Positions 51,997-60,173 of a stretch of DNA of 64,000 bases are shown here, piece after piece. The notes under the pieces were generated by a model. It was not told where the DNA came from and made no database searches. It saw only the letters and a program-made list of their open reading frames with translations. The stretch comes from JADFQT01 sp965216025 (lineage in GTDB: Bacteria > Chloroflexota > Dehalococcoidia > Lucifugimonadales > UBA3495). The translations under genes and the position numbers were made by a program. The stretch spans positions 124,001 through 188,000 of the forward strand of contig CBDCEX010000018.1 in the NCBI GenBank assembly GCA_965216025.1, given 5' to 3'. Numbering within the stretch: position 1 is the first letter of the stretch; each line of letters starts with the position of its first letter.

Positions 51997-52312
51997 GGGC
52001 TGTGGGGCCAGCCTTACCGAAGGCAGCGACCCACACGCCGATGGTGTGGGAATCCCGTTCCAGTGCCTCGGCTACCGCCGATGCGCTCCAGTCCTGGGCC
52101 AAGAGCCAGAGAGCATGCCACCGTTCCCGCTCCCGAGGTGTTGGCGCTCGATACATGCGTTCCCGTAGGTCACCTACATCCAGTTGCCACCGTTCAAGGA
52201 GTTGCGCTATGTCTCTCATACCCCACACCACCACCACACGACTTCTCTTACAGAATACCGCAACTCCTCCGAGGGTTTCGCCTCGTGCGGGTTTCACATT
52301 GGCTTAGGTTTA
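51080..52312. mobile_element. IS630-family element, copy C
   Basis: Ends TACACCAAAGCCAAGGTGGG and the inverse of TAAACCTAAGCCAATGTG. About 1,233 bp with both transposase frames intact. The most complete IS630 copy. Confidence 0.85.
51743..52219 (-). CDS. IS630 transposase, first frame
   Basis: The functional part is about 100 residues from ATG 52219: MRDIAQLLERWQLDVGDLRE, PTPRERERWHALWLLAQDWS, and a winged helix (AVAEALERDSHTIGVWVAAF). At GGTCCCCCCG the frame must shift +1 (or -2) into the DDE frame. The tail beyond that point is out-of-frame sequence. Confidence 0.8.
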   Translation of the reverse strand: MRDIAQLLERWQLDVGDLRERMYRAPTPRERERWHALWLLAQDWSASAVAEALERDSHTIGVWVAAFGKAGPTALAVEQTGGSPRPRRGPTGPTEGCGPGLARKGRYRPGELELESGTQVCPGTLWIFVEPQQLPELPAPDGVCPETAEETFSEGRRG

Positions 52313-53259
52313 GTCTGCCCTCCAGTACGTGCCCCTGACCGAAACTGTTTCTGCGCTGAGCACCCATTCCTTTGACCGGACAGACGTGTACACCGAGGGG
52401 ATATGCTAGTCGACTACTAGATGGTTAGATGTACCACTATTAAGATGTTTATGTAACTGACCATTTATACTTGTGAAAATGTGTTGGCTTGAGCCAGCGC
52501 CGTCCGGTCTCTTCAAGAGCGGTCATCAAGGACCGGTGGATCGGCTCGCGATGGTGGCAACCGTTGAGTCTTCACCCCAAAAATGACATCAGGCCGTGGT
52601 GGTGAATCAGCCACCACGGCCCGTGTATCTTACCCCTTCAGATAGGCGGTTCTGGTTTGATTCAAGTGTTCCCTCTCGATGTCGGCTGAAGTCCCAGTGG
52701 CTCGGTGCGGACGTGGCGGGACCTGGCTATGCTTGCAATCCGCTGGCGCCAAGCGCAGTAGCGACATTGCCTTGTCGGGGACGACAGCGGATCGTGGGAG
52801 GCTTTCTCGGGGGAACTGTTTTGACTAGAACACCCAGTGAGTCCTGCGCCCGCCTCGGATCCAGCTGTCTCGTCCGAGCAGGCACATCATCTCTCGGCCG
52901 GAGATGCTCATGTGGTCAAACGGCTGCTACCACGTTGAACCCTGCTTGTTGCTGTATTTGGACTGGCGTAACTCGTACAAGCCTCTCTGAGCGGAGCCCT
53001 TGTTCCGATGGCGTAGATGCCCGGCACACCAGTGGCTGGGCGAGAGGCATTTTCAGCTTCCGGCGGACATGCTGCCGTCGGCTATGATTTCATATGTATG
53101 AAATGCCGGATGATAACGCGGCAATCAGTCCACCCTTAGTCAGGGGTACCCCATACACCGGAGTTTCCGCTGAGCGGACAGCTAACCAGACGCGTTGCGG
53201 TGAAGGTATTTAACTCAGGATTGATTGACAGAAGGGTTTCTGCCTGATAACTCGATAAG
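52313..53259. other. Long gap, no gene recognised
   Basis: A 163-residue open frame at 52596-53087 has no domain, an odd Cys/Ser/Arg composition and no ribosome binding site, so I do not call it. A palindrome TAGTCGACTA near 52408 and TAGATGGTTAGATG next to it resemble the repeats before parA. Confidence 0.4.
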
Positions 53260-53374
53260 GTAAGATGGTTAGATATAGAACAATTAGACTGTGGAAATAT
53301 CTAGACAGGTAGACTGCTAGACATTAAGCTGGTTAGCATGCTAGATATTCAGACAGCTAGACAGGTGACAGGAC
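53260..53374. repeat. Short TAGA-type repeats upstream of parA
   Basis: Recurrent GGTTAGATA, CTAGACAGGTAGAC, TGCTAGACAT, GCTGGTTAGCATGCTAGAT and CAGCTAGACAGG within about 100 bases. Such clusters in front of a ParA/RHH pair are often the partition site bound by the RHH protein. Confidence 0.55.
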
Positions 53375-54049
53375 ATGATTGTTGCCGTGCTTGGCGAGAA
53401 AGGTGGAACCGGCAAGACTACAATTGCGGTGCACTTGGCGGGTTGGCGTCTCTCCGCCGGTAGGGAAGTGATGCTGATTGACGCTGACCGGCAGGGCAGC
53501 GCGAGTCTTTGGGTTGAGTCAAGACATGGACACCAGCTTGCCGCGCCGACCGCGGTCCAGAAGTTCGACGGCGGCCTTCGTCGCGCCATCGGGGACTTGG
53601 CTCGACGCTATGACGACATCGTAGTCGATATAGGCTCAGGTGAGGGCGCAGCGATTGAGAACATATTACGTGTTGCAGACGTCGCCATTGTGCCAGTGCA
53701 GCCGAATGGCATGGACATCTGGACAATGGGGCTGTTGGACGAACTGACGGTTGCTGCCCTTGACCTGAATGATGGCCTAAAGGTCAGGGTGGTATTGAAC
53801 CGGGCTTCTCACCATCATGCTAGTCGCGATGTCCAATCTGCCATGACGGCGCTGCAGGCCTGCCAGGCCATCGAAGTGTCAGATCTGGTGATCCGGGAGC
53901 GCTCATCGATAAGGCGAGCTGTGCCGGCGGGGATGCTGGTGAACGAATACCGGCCGCGGGATCCGAAAGGCTCAGAAGAGATTGCCGCCGTCTATCGGCT
54001 GGTCTTTGCGGAAGGGTCTCCGGCCCCCGTTGAGAGCGATGGAGATTGA
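53375..54049 (+). CDS. parA: ParA-family partition ATPase
   Basis: 224 residues. MIVAVLGEKGGTGKTTIAVH holds the deviant Walker A; DADRQGSASLW, VVDIGSGEG and LNRASHHHASRDVQSAMTAL follow. Small ParF/ParA type Ib without an N-terminal DNA-binding domain. Overlaps the RHH gene by 11 bases, forming a partition operon. Confidence 0.9.
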   Translation: MIVAVLGEKGGTGKTTIAVHLAGWRLSAGREVMLIDADRQGSASLWVESRHGHQLAAPTAVQKFDGGLRRAIGDLARRYDDIVVDIGSGEGAAIENILRVADVAIVPVQPNGMDIWTMGLLDELTVAALDLNDGLKVRVVLNRASHHHASRDVQSAMTALQACQAIEVSDLVIRERSSIRRAVPAGMLVNEYRPRDPKGSEEIAAVYRLVFAEGSPAPVESDGD

Positions 54050-54323
54050 GCAGATGATGGATATGAATATAAGGCGAAGCGATAGTGGGGCCAGGGCACA
54101 GCCGCGCCGCGCAAGCGGACCGGGCACTCGTCCGGGACCCAAACCCACTGTGGACGCTGATAGCGATACCTATCGTGTGGTCAGTGTCAGGATGTCCGAT
54201 GACTTCAGCGTGCGGCTGAAGCTCGCCGCAACTCTAGCAGGCATTACTCAGCGTGAGCTCATCATCACGGCGGTGCAGCCCGAAGTGGACCGGATACTCG
54301 AGGAGCACAACCTGTCCGTATGA
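54039..54323 (+). CDS. RHH partition protein (ParG-like)
   Basis: 94 residues. Flexible basic N-terminus (Arg/Pro-rich), then VVSVRMSDDFSVRLKLAATL and GITQRELIITAV, a ribbon-helix-helix. As in ParG, it would bind the repeats upstream of parA and stimulate its ATPase. Confidence 0.75.
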   Translation: MEIEQMMDMNIRRSDSGARAQPRRASGPGTRPGPKPTVDADSDTYRVVSVRMSDDFSVRLKLAATLAGITQRELIITAVQPEVDRILEEHNLSV

Positions 54324-54534
54324 CTGTGTCCACAGCTGAAGCCTGTGAATTCTCAGTTACCAACCTTGCAAACGCCGGGCTCCCGGTTCCTGTTCGTGCA
54401 CACTTTCCTAATCCCGAATCCACCGAAGGAGGGCGTCGGGTCAGCGACGCGAAGCGGCAAGAAGGTGCTCCTGTGCTTCTGGGATAATGGTTTTCGAAAC
54501 ACAAAACCGAACCCAGAGAAGGAGCACCCAATAG

Positions 54535-55701
54535 ATGCTGCCACGCAACCACCCCGACCGCATCCAAATCGCCTTCGACGACCACCGCCTGGTGGCCAAC
54601 GCCGGCCTGCTCCTTCCAGCCACCTTGGCCCTGCACCTCGGCCTGCCCGAACTCGTCCAGCAACGCCTCGACCTAGGCGATGCGCCGGGCCGGGCCAACC
54701 CCGGCGACAAGATAATGACGCTGGTCGCTTCCGCGCTGGCTGGCGGCGACTGCATCGACGACGCCGATGCGTTGCGCACCGGCGGGACCGCCCACGTTCT
54801 CGGTTTCACGGCTAAAGCTCCCTCCACCCTGGGCACCTTCCTGCGCAGTTTCCGGTAGGGCCAGGGGCCAACTCACGGTGCGGGCCGACAGCGGCTTCTA
54901 TACCCACGCCGTGGTCGCCGTCTGCCGCCGGATGGATGTCCGCTTCTCCATCACCATCCGCCAGCGCACCCGCCTGCGGAATCTCATCGAGGCGATACCC
55001 GAAGAGGACTGGACGCCGATTCCCTACTGGATGGACGGTGCCGATGTGGCCGATACCACCTACAGAGCCTGTCTCAGAAGTCTTAACACAAACGTAATAC
55101 GTAATATAGTCTGCTACATATGGACTGTAACAATAACAGACCATAGCCTATCCGGACTATCACGAGCCGAAGCATCGTATATCGTAACCCACCTGGACTT
55201 CTGAGACGCCCTCTACACCCCTTCCAAAGTGAGTCGGACGCCGCGCCGGTGCGGCTCATCGTCCGGCGGGTGAAGCCGGCGCCCGGTTCCCAACTGGCTC
55301 TCTTCGCCACCTACAGCTATCACGGCTTCATCACCGACCGGGACGGAGAAACCCTGGAACTGGAGGCTGACCACCGCCGCCACGCCGAGATCGAGAATGC
55401 GATACGCGACCTCAAGTACGGCGTCGGGCTGAACCATCTCCCCTCGGGCCGCTTCGCTGCCAACGCCGCCTGGCTGGCCGCTCAGGTGATGGCCCACAAC
55501 CTGGCCCGCTGGACAGCCCGCATCGGGCTGGGTCAGCAGATCGTGACCACCAAGACCCTCCGGCGGCGGTTCTTCGCCCTCGCCGGACGGCTCACCCGCT
55601 CGGCACGCCGATTGACCCTGCATCTTCCCCGGCGCTGGCCCTGGGAGGAGCAGTTCAGCCGCGCCCTGGCCCGGCTGCGAGCCATTCCACTCCCAGCCTG
55701 A
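54535..55701 (+). pseudogene. IS1380-type transposase with deletion and inserted MITE
   Basis: IQIAFDDHRLVANAGLLLPA, IDDADALRTGGTAHVLGF and TLGTFLRSFR begin it; then about 75 residues are missing before ARGQLTVRADSGFYTHAVVA. A MITE (55065-55214) splits the rest: removing it and one CTAC restores DTTYTPFQSESDAAPVRL in frame. The end is complete (RRWPWEEQFSRALARLRAIP). Confidence 0.85.
55065..55214. mobile_element. 150-bp MITE with CTAC target duplication
   Basis: Ends AGAGCCTGTCTCAGAAGTC and the inverse of GACTTCTGAGACGCCCT share GTCTCAGAAGTC. Flanked by CTAC on both sides (55061-55064, 55215-55218). AT-rich and non-coding. Confidence 0.8.
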
Positions 55702-55971
55702 TGGCGCCCGTCCGCCACTGACCCGCCAGCCAACCCAACGTCCCCGCAAACTCGCGCCAGCCCAGTCCGCGAGCGCCTCTTGCCGTGTCCTATCCCGCCA
55801 TCTCACTCGCCACAGCCACTGTAGGCCGCCATCGGTGCCCCCAAAAGCGCCTGCAGACCGCCCGCCAACCTCCCGTCCACCCAAATTCGAGCCCGGATCA
55901 TCGCGCCTGTAACTCCCTCACCCCCTTCCGCCTACAGGGCAGTTTCACAGAGACCCCCTTTTTCCGCAGCC

Positions 55972-56157
55972 TGTTAGAGCTCCAAGGTGAAGGCCACCTA
56001 GAAGAGGCGCTTAATGAATACGACGAGGCTATCCGCCTCGACCTCCAGACTGCCCCGGGCTACAACAACCGGGGTAGCGCCTACAATGGTTGGGGCAGTT
56101 CCAGCGGGCCATTAAGGATTATGGTCCACGAGATCGGATTACCGTGTTTTGAGGCGA
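55972..56157 (+). pseudogene. TPR fragment
   Basis: EGHLEEALNEYDEAIRLDLQ, then TAPGYNNRGSAYNGWG, then in a shifted frame GQFQRAIKDYG: tetratricopeptide helices. It runs into the first iteron and stops there. Both ends lost. Confidence 0.55.
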
Positions 56158-56289
56158 GGATTACCGTGTTTTGAGGCGAGGATTACCGTGTTTTGAGGCG
56201 AGGATTACCGTGTTTTGAGGCGAGGATTACCGTGTTTTGAGGCGAGGATTACCGTGTTTTGAGGCGAGGATTACCGTGTTTTGAGGCGA
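56136..56289. repeat. Seven perfect 22-bp iterons
   Basis: The 22-base unit GGATTACCGTGTTTTGAGGC+GA is repeated head to tail seven times without mismatch (56136, 56158, 56180, 56202, 56224, 56246, 56268). 22 bp is two helical turns, so all sites face the same side. Directly upstream of a Rep gene, as in iteron-controlled plasmid origins. Confidence 0.95.
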
Positions 56290-56309
56290 GGGATTGAAGC
56301 CCACAAACC

Positions 56310-56480
56310 TCTTTTTTATAGCTAATAATCCCAAGGTTCTCCTAGGGTTAACGTATTAAACGTATTTAACATATGACATAATATCAAATTAAGTTACAAC
56401 AACATAAACACCCGAATACCCGTGTTGTTGTCCACACAAAAGACGATATACTTGACCTCATTCGTTTATAATCCAGGGCA
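56310..56480. other. AT-rich origin segment with DnaA-box-like site
   Basis: Strongly AT-rich between the iterons and the Rep gene. TTGTCCACA at 56428-56436 is one base from the DnaA box TTATCCACA. TATAAT at 56467-56472 may be the rep -10 box. This is the likely unwinding region. Confidence 0.6.
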
Positions 56481-56503
56481 CCCGAGATGATGACCGGGGC
56501 GAA

Positions 56504-58279
56504 GTGGAGAAGATGAAGGGCACAGTCACGACTCAAGTGGGCAACCCAGATATTATCCAGGACAAAGCCGAAGATCAATTGGTGTGTGAGAGTGGACTAC
56601 CCTCACTCGTCGAAGCTTCGGACCCAGCGACCCTCCCCCAAGAATTCATCCGGTCCGAGGTCAATTTTCTAGTGCTGCCTTTCTTTGCCTTGTCGAGGCG
56701 CGATGCCCACCAGAGGCTACAGACCGAGTACCGTGCAACCGTAAAAAGGGGGGATGAAAAGTTTGATGTACTTTGGGCTGTTTCCGCAAACCCTAGGTAT
56801 GGCTATCCTCGTCCCTTCGATGGGAAAGTGCACAAGGCCATCGAGCAGATTGTCAGCCAGTTGAAACCACCTATTGAGAACCCCTTGAGGATCGGATCAC
56901 TCTACGGCATTGCAAGACTACTAAATCTGAAAGACTCTGGTCGGGTGTATCTTAGCATTAAGGCGGCAATACAGAGAATTGTTACTACTTCGGTAGAGTC
57001 TAAGGGTACCTTCTATCACAAAGGAAGCAAACGTTGGATCGAGGATACCTTTCACATTTATGACCGAGCAGTATTTGTAGGAGAGACTTTACCTGGGGGA
57101 GAGACTGCCGACACTAACTACCTGTTTCTTAGCAGCTGGTACTTAGATAACGTAAATGAACGCCATGTGAAACCATTGGACTACACCTACTACCGCTCCC
57201 TAAGAAGTTACGTGGCTTCTAGGCTCTATGAACTCCTAGGAGTGAAATTCTATGGGATGGGCAGGTACCCTCACATCCGTTATCGGTACTCGAATCTTTG
57301 CCAACTCCTCCCAGTGACACAACATCGGTATGCCTCTGACGCCAAGAGGAAGCTCCATCCTGCCCATCAAGAACTGACTAGCACTGATTTTCTCCGTAAG
57401 GTGGAATGGGAGGGAATCCCCGGTGAAAACCACGACTGGTATGTGCACTACTGGCCAGGCCCGCGAGCAAAGGAGGAGATACGACGATTCAGCAGGCAAG
57501 TTGCGTTACAGACTGAGGCACCTAGCTATGAAAGGCCGGACCCCCAAACTCCTGAACCACCAGCCTCCAAGCCAGCCAGCCAGCCCAACTCCGCAAAACC
57601 CAAAACCTCCGGGGAAAAGCAGGCACCCAAGAAGTCAGAATCTACTGATGAACATCAAGAGCTACTCAAAGAGTTGGATCAGCTAGGCGTTAGCCGAAAT
57701 ATGGCCGAAGACTTGCTTAGCCACTCTGACCACCAGACCATCCGTAATTGGATCGTTCTTGTGAGAGAGAGCGAGAGTGTCCAGGATAGGCCTGCTTACT
57801 TAGTTACGGCAGTCCGGGAGGGCTGGCAACTTCCAGAGCCCTTTCAGAAGAAACAAGAAGAGCTAGAATGGGCTGAGCACCAGGAAGAGGAACGCGGGCG
57901 GCGGGATAACTGCCCTGTCTGCCAGGGTAGGGGAGTCTACCAGATCAACGGGAGTGCGGTAGCTCTGTGTGACCACACCGGTCGCAAGAAACGGAGATCC
58001 AGCAAGGGCCGAAATCAAGAGCTGGATACTCAGGCAGTATGGGGCCAGACTTTGAAAGCACTGCGCGACCAGATCCCTGCTCATACCTACGAGACCCGTC
58101 TGAAAGACACGAGCTTCCTCGGGATGGATGGCAACACAGCCATTGTCGAGGTATCTAGCTATTGCATGGTTGAGCAATTAGAGCGGTTCTACCAGAGCAT
58201 AGCGGGGACCCTGGAGCAGGTGCTGGGTCAAAAGGTTGAAATAGAGTTTGTCTCTGCTGCTGCTCCAGAGAGGCAGTAA
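56504..58279 (+). CDS. Plasmid replication initiator with DnaA-N-like C-terminus
   Basis: 591 residues (GTG 56504 or ATG 56513). Residues 45-330 resemble RepA-type initiators: EVNFLVLPFFALSRRD, GSLYGIARLLNL, FLSSWYLDNVNERHVKPLDY and LYELLGVKFYGMG (winged helices). Residues 350-480 are a Pro/Lys-rich linker and a UBA-like helical patch. CPVCQGRGVY gives a possible zinc site. The last 80 residues, VWGQTLKALRDQIPAHTYET to VEIEFV, look like DnaA domain I, which would recruit the helicase. Confidence 0.8.
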   Translation: MEKMKGTVTTQVGNPDIIQDKAEDQLVCESGLPSLVEASDPATLPQEFIRSEVNFLVLPFFALSRRDAHQRLQTEYRATVKRGDEKFDVLWAVSANPRYGYPRPFDGKVHKAIEQIVSQLKPPIENPLRIGSLYGIARLLNLKDSGRVYLSIKAAIQRIVTTSVESKGTFYHKGSKRWIEDTFHIYDRAVFVGETLPGGETADTNYLFLSSWYLDNVNERHVKPLDYTYYRSLRSYVASRLYELLGVKFYGMGRYPHIRYRYSNLCQLLPVTQHRYASDAKRKLHPAHQELTSTDFLRKVEWEGIPGENHDWYVHYWPGPRAKEEIRRFSRQVALQTEAPSYERPDPQTPEPPASKPASQPNSAKPKTSGEKQAPKKSESTDEHQELLKELDQLGVSRNMAEDLLSHSDHQTIRNWIVLVRESESVQDRPAYLVTAVREGWQLPEPFQKKQEELEWAEHQEEERGRRDNCPVCQGRGVYQINGSAVALCDHTGRKKRRSSKGRNQELDTQAVWGQTLKALRDQIPAHTYETRLKDTSFLGMDGNTAIVEVSSYCMVEQLERFYQSIAGTLEQVLGQKVEIEFVSAAAPERQ

Positions 58280-58586
58280 CAGGCCCTGAGAGACGTTTTG
58301 GCGGCCAGCAGGTAGGTGGGGGCGGCTGGAGAAATCCACGGCTGTAGGGCCTAATCCTGGCGACCAGATGACATAAATTCTGTTGTACGGCCGCTGTGGA
58401 TCGAGATGATAAGGTAGGAACGAGGTCACCCAAAGGGCAAAAAATAAAACTGGCTGGGGCCGACGTTCTCCACGACTCCTACTTCGTCAGCGGGTCTTCC
58501 ACCGCCTGGTCGATTAGGCCTCGGCTATCCGTTCGTGATCGCACTCATCCCAATTCTTCTCCGATTACCAAAAACGCGGATGAACC
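58280..58586. other. Gap without recognised gene
   Basis: Only short readings; no hairpin with a T-run after the Rep stop. Confidence 0.35.
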
Positions 58587-58707
58587 GCTTTTGGATTGAC
58601 ATTTACACTTCGGCAACTCCGCCTTTCCGATACCAGCCCACCCACCGTTGCACTGTCCGGTCATAGATTGCCATTATCTTGGAAACTGTAAATGTCAATC
58701 CAAAAGC
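58587..58707. mobile_element. 121-bp unit with 21-bp perfect inverted repeats
   Basis: GCTTTTGGATTGACATTTAC+A (58587-58607) is perfectly inverted at 58687-58707. The 79 bases inside read, on the minus strand, MAIYDRTVQRWVGWYRKGGV, a transposase-type helix-turn-helix start. Confidence 0.65.
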
Positions 58708-58749
58708 CACCCACCTCGATGGCCGAAAAGTCACCCACCCATGGGTGTA

Positions 58750-58980
58750 GTGATGATGAGTTGGTACTCCATCAAGAATTCTAGAGGGAGGCCTGCTGAG
58801 CCGTGGGTCACCGGAGACCTCAGTCCAGCTGGCGAAGTCCAGATTAGAGGTTATCAGCACCGAGCCCCGCTCGTAGAGGTCGGTAAGGAGACCAAATAGG
58901 AGCTCCGCACCCACCTTGGAAAAAGGGACAAATCCGACCTCATCCAGGACCGTATCCCAAACTTGATTCCCTCGTAGAAA
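58750..58980 (-). pseudogene. IstB fragment
   Basis: LDEVGFVPFSKVGAELLFGL, then LTDLYERGSVLITSNLDFAS and WTEV. Central part of an IstB-type ATPase; Walker A and the C-terminus are missing. Confidence 0.75.
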
Positions 58981-59076
58981 GGCCTATCTGAGATTGGTGC
59001 ATGGGGAAGGTGTCTGGCAGGGGAGGAGGCCCTGGGTCTGCGCTGAGGACCAGCGTAGTCCCGTCGCATTACACTT

Positions 59077-59538
59077 TTGGTGGCTCACAGTGACCAGTGG
59101 TGGCGCGTCCGCGTGAACGATACCGGGGGAGAGTTCAGTGAATTGGTGGCTGACACGGGCACAGCGGCGACCACCTACACCGACAACACGGTAGCGGTCA
59201 GCACTCACTACACCTACCGCATCAAGGCCATCAACGAGCACGGGGTGAGCGAGCGGTCCCGCTGGTTCCACATCGAAACCCTGGAAGTGCCGGTACCGGC
59301 CAAGCCCACCGGCCTGAACGCCACGGCTACCCATGACCAGGTGGCGCTCACCTGGGACGACCCCGGCGACTACAGCATCACCGGGTACGTGATCCTCAGG
59401 CGCCACCGCTACGACGACCCCAAGGGCCACTTCGATGAGCTGGTGGCGGACACGGGAACGGCGGCGACCACCTACACCGACGATACGGTAGAGGACATTA
59501 CAGCCAGGCTATTGGAGATGCGTTCCGGCTCGGAATGA
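59077..59538 (+). pseudogene. Fibronectin type III repeat fragment
   Basis: Two FN3-type units: ELVADTGTAATTYTDNTVAV, YTYRIKAINEHGVSERSRWF, then ALTWDDPGDYSITGYVILRR and again ELVADTGTAATTYTDD. The pattern is typical of long Chloroflexota cell-surface proteins. No signal peptide and a foreign tail (EDITARLLEMRSG), so an internal fragment. Confidence 0.75.
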
Positions 59539-59684
59539 TACCATTTCCTTATGGAGAGTGCGTCTTTTGGGCATGGCAGGGGCGCACGGCCGGGGCGCAC
59601 GGCCGGGCGCCTTTACGGACCTAATCTTTCGGCAACCTACGCTGTTGACCGCCAAGGCCCCTTGTGTTAAATTGATCGTCTTTA

Positions 59685-59697
59685 GATACCAAGTATC
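59685..59697. promoter_or_regulatory. Zur/Fur-type box before the regulator gene
   Basis: GATACCAAGTATC, a palindrome with a 3-base centre, 18 bases upstream of the regulator start, with a relative in front of the binding-protein gene (60188-60213). Confidence 0.5.
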
Positions 59698-59714
59698 ATT
59701 TAAAAAGTGCCGGT

Positions 59715-60158
59715 TTGCGTAAGCGAGGATCCCCCCTGTCGGAGCAACTTATGGATGCCCTTGAGGAACGGGGCTATCGTGATACTGCCCCGCGTCGAAC
59801 TGTGGCGCGAGCCATCGCTGAGAAGGAGCGGCATTTTGCCGCCGAGGAATTGCGAGAGCAGCTACCGGGAATAGGCCGGGCCACTGTGTATCGGTCCTTG
59901 AAGATTCTGGTCGAGGCCGGTGCCCTGTGCCGGGTTTTGCTGGAGGACGGTAACCTGCACTACCAGTTGAGCCATCGAGGACACCATCATCATCTCCTTT
60001 GCGTCGAGTGCGGAGCATCCGAGGACTTGCTGGGCTGCGACATTGAAGACCGACTGGAAAGTGTCGCCGAAGCGCACCATTTCCAAGTCAGCGGTCACTG
60101 GCTGGAGGTATACGGAAGGTGTCAGACCTGTACCGCAGAACTGAGGGCCCCAGCCTGA
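59715..60158 (+). CDS. Fur/Zur-family metalloregulator
   Basis: 147 residues (TTG start; ATG at 59751 possible). Winged helix ERGYRDTAPRRTVARAIAEK and GIGRATVYRSLKILVEAG, then the metal part HRGHHHHLLCVECGASEDL and CQTCTAELR with two CxxC for the structural zinc. The adjacent zinc-type transporter makes Zur more likely than Fur. Probably controls itself and the next gene. Confidence 0.85.
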   Translation: MRKRGSPLSEQLMDALEERGYRDTAPRRTVARAIAEKERHFAAEELREQLPGIGRATVYRSLKILVEAGALCRVLLEDGNLHYQLSHRGHHHHLLCVECGASEDLLGCDIEDRLESVAEAHHFQVSGHWLEVYGRCQTCTAELRAPA

Positions 60159-60173
60159 TCTCTATTTTTACCC

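Noticed and set aside
52596..53087. 163-residue protein
   Set aside because: No ribosome binding site, odd Cys/Ser/Arg composition and no recognisable domain in any frame.
56136..56289. CRISPR array
   Set aside because: The repeats are directly adjacent with no spacers and stand beside a Rep gene, so they are iterons.
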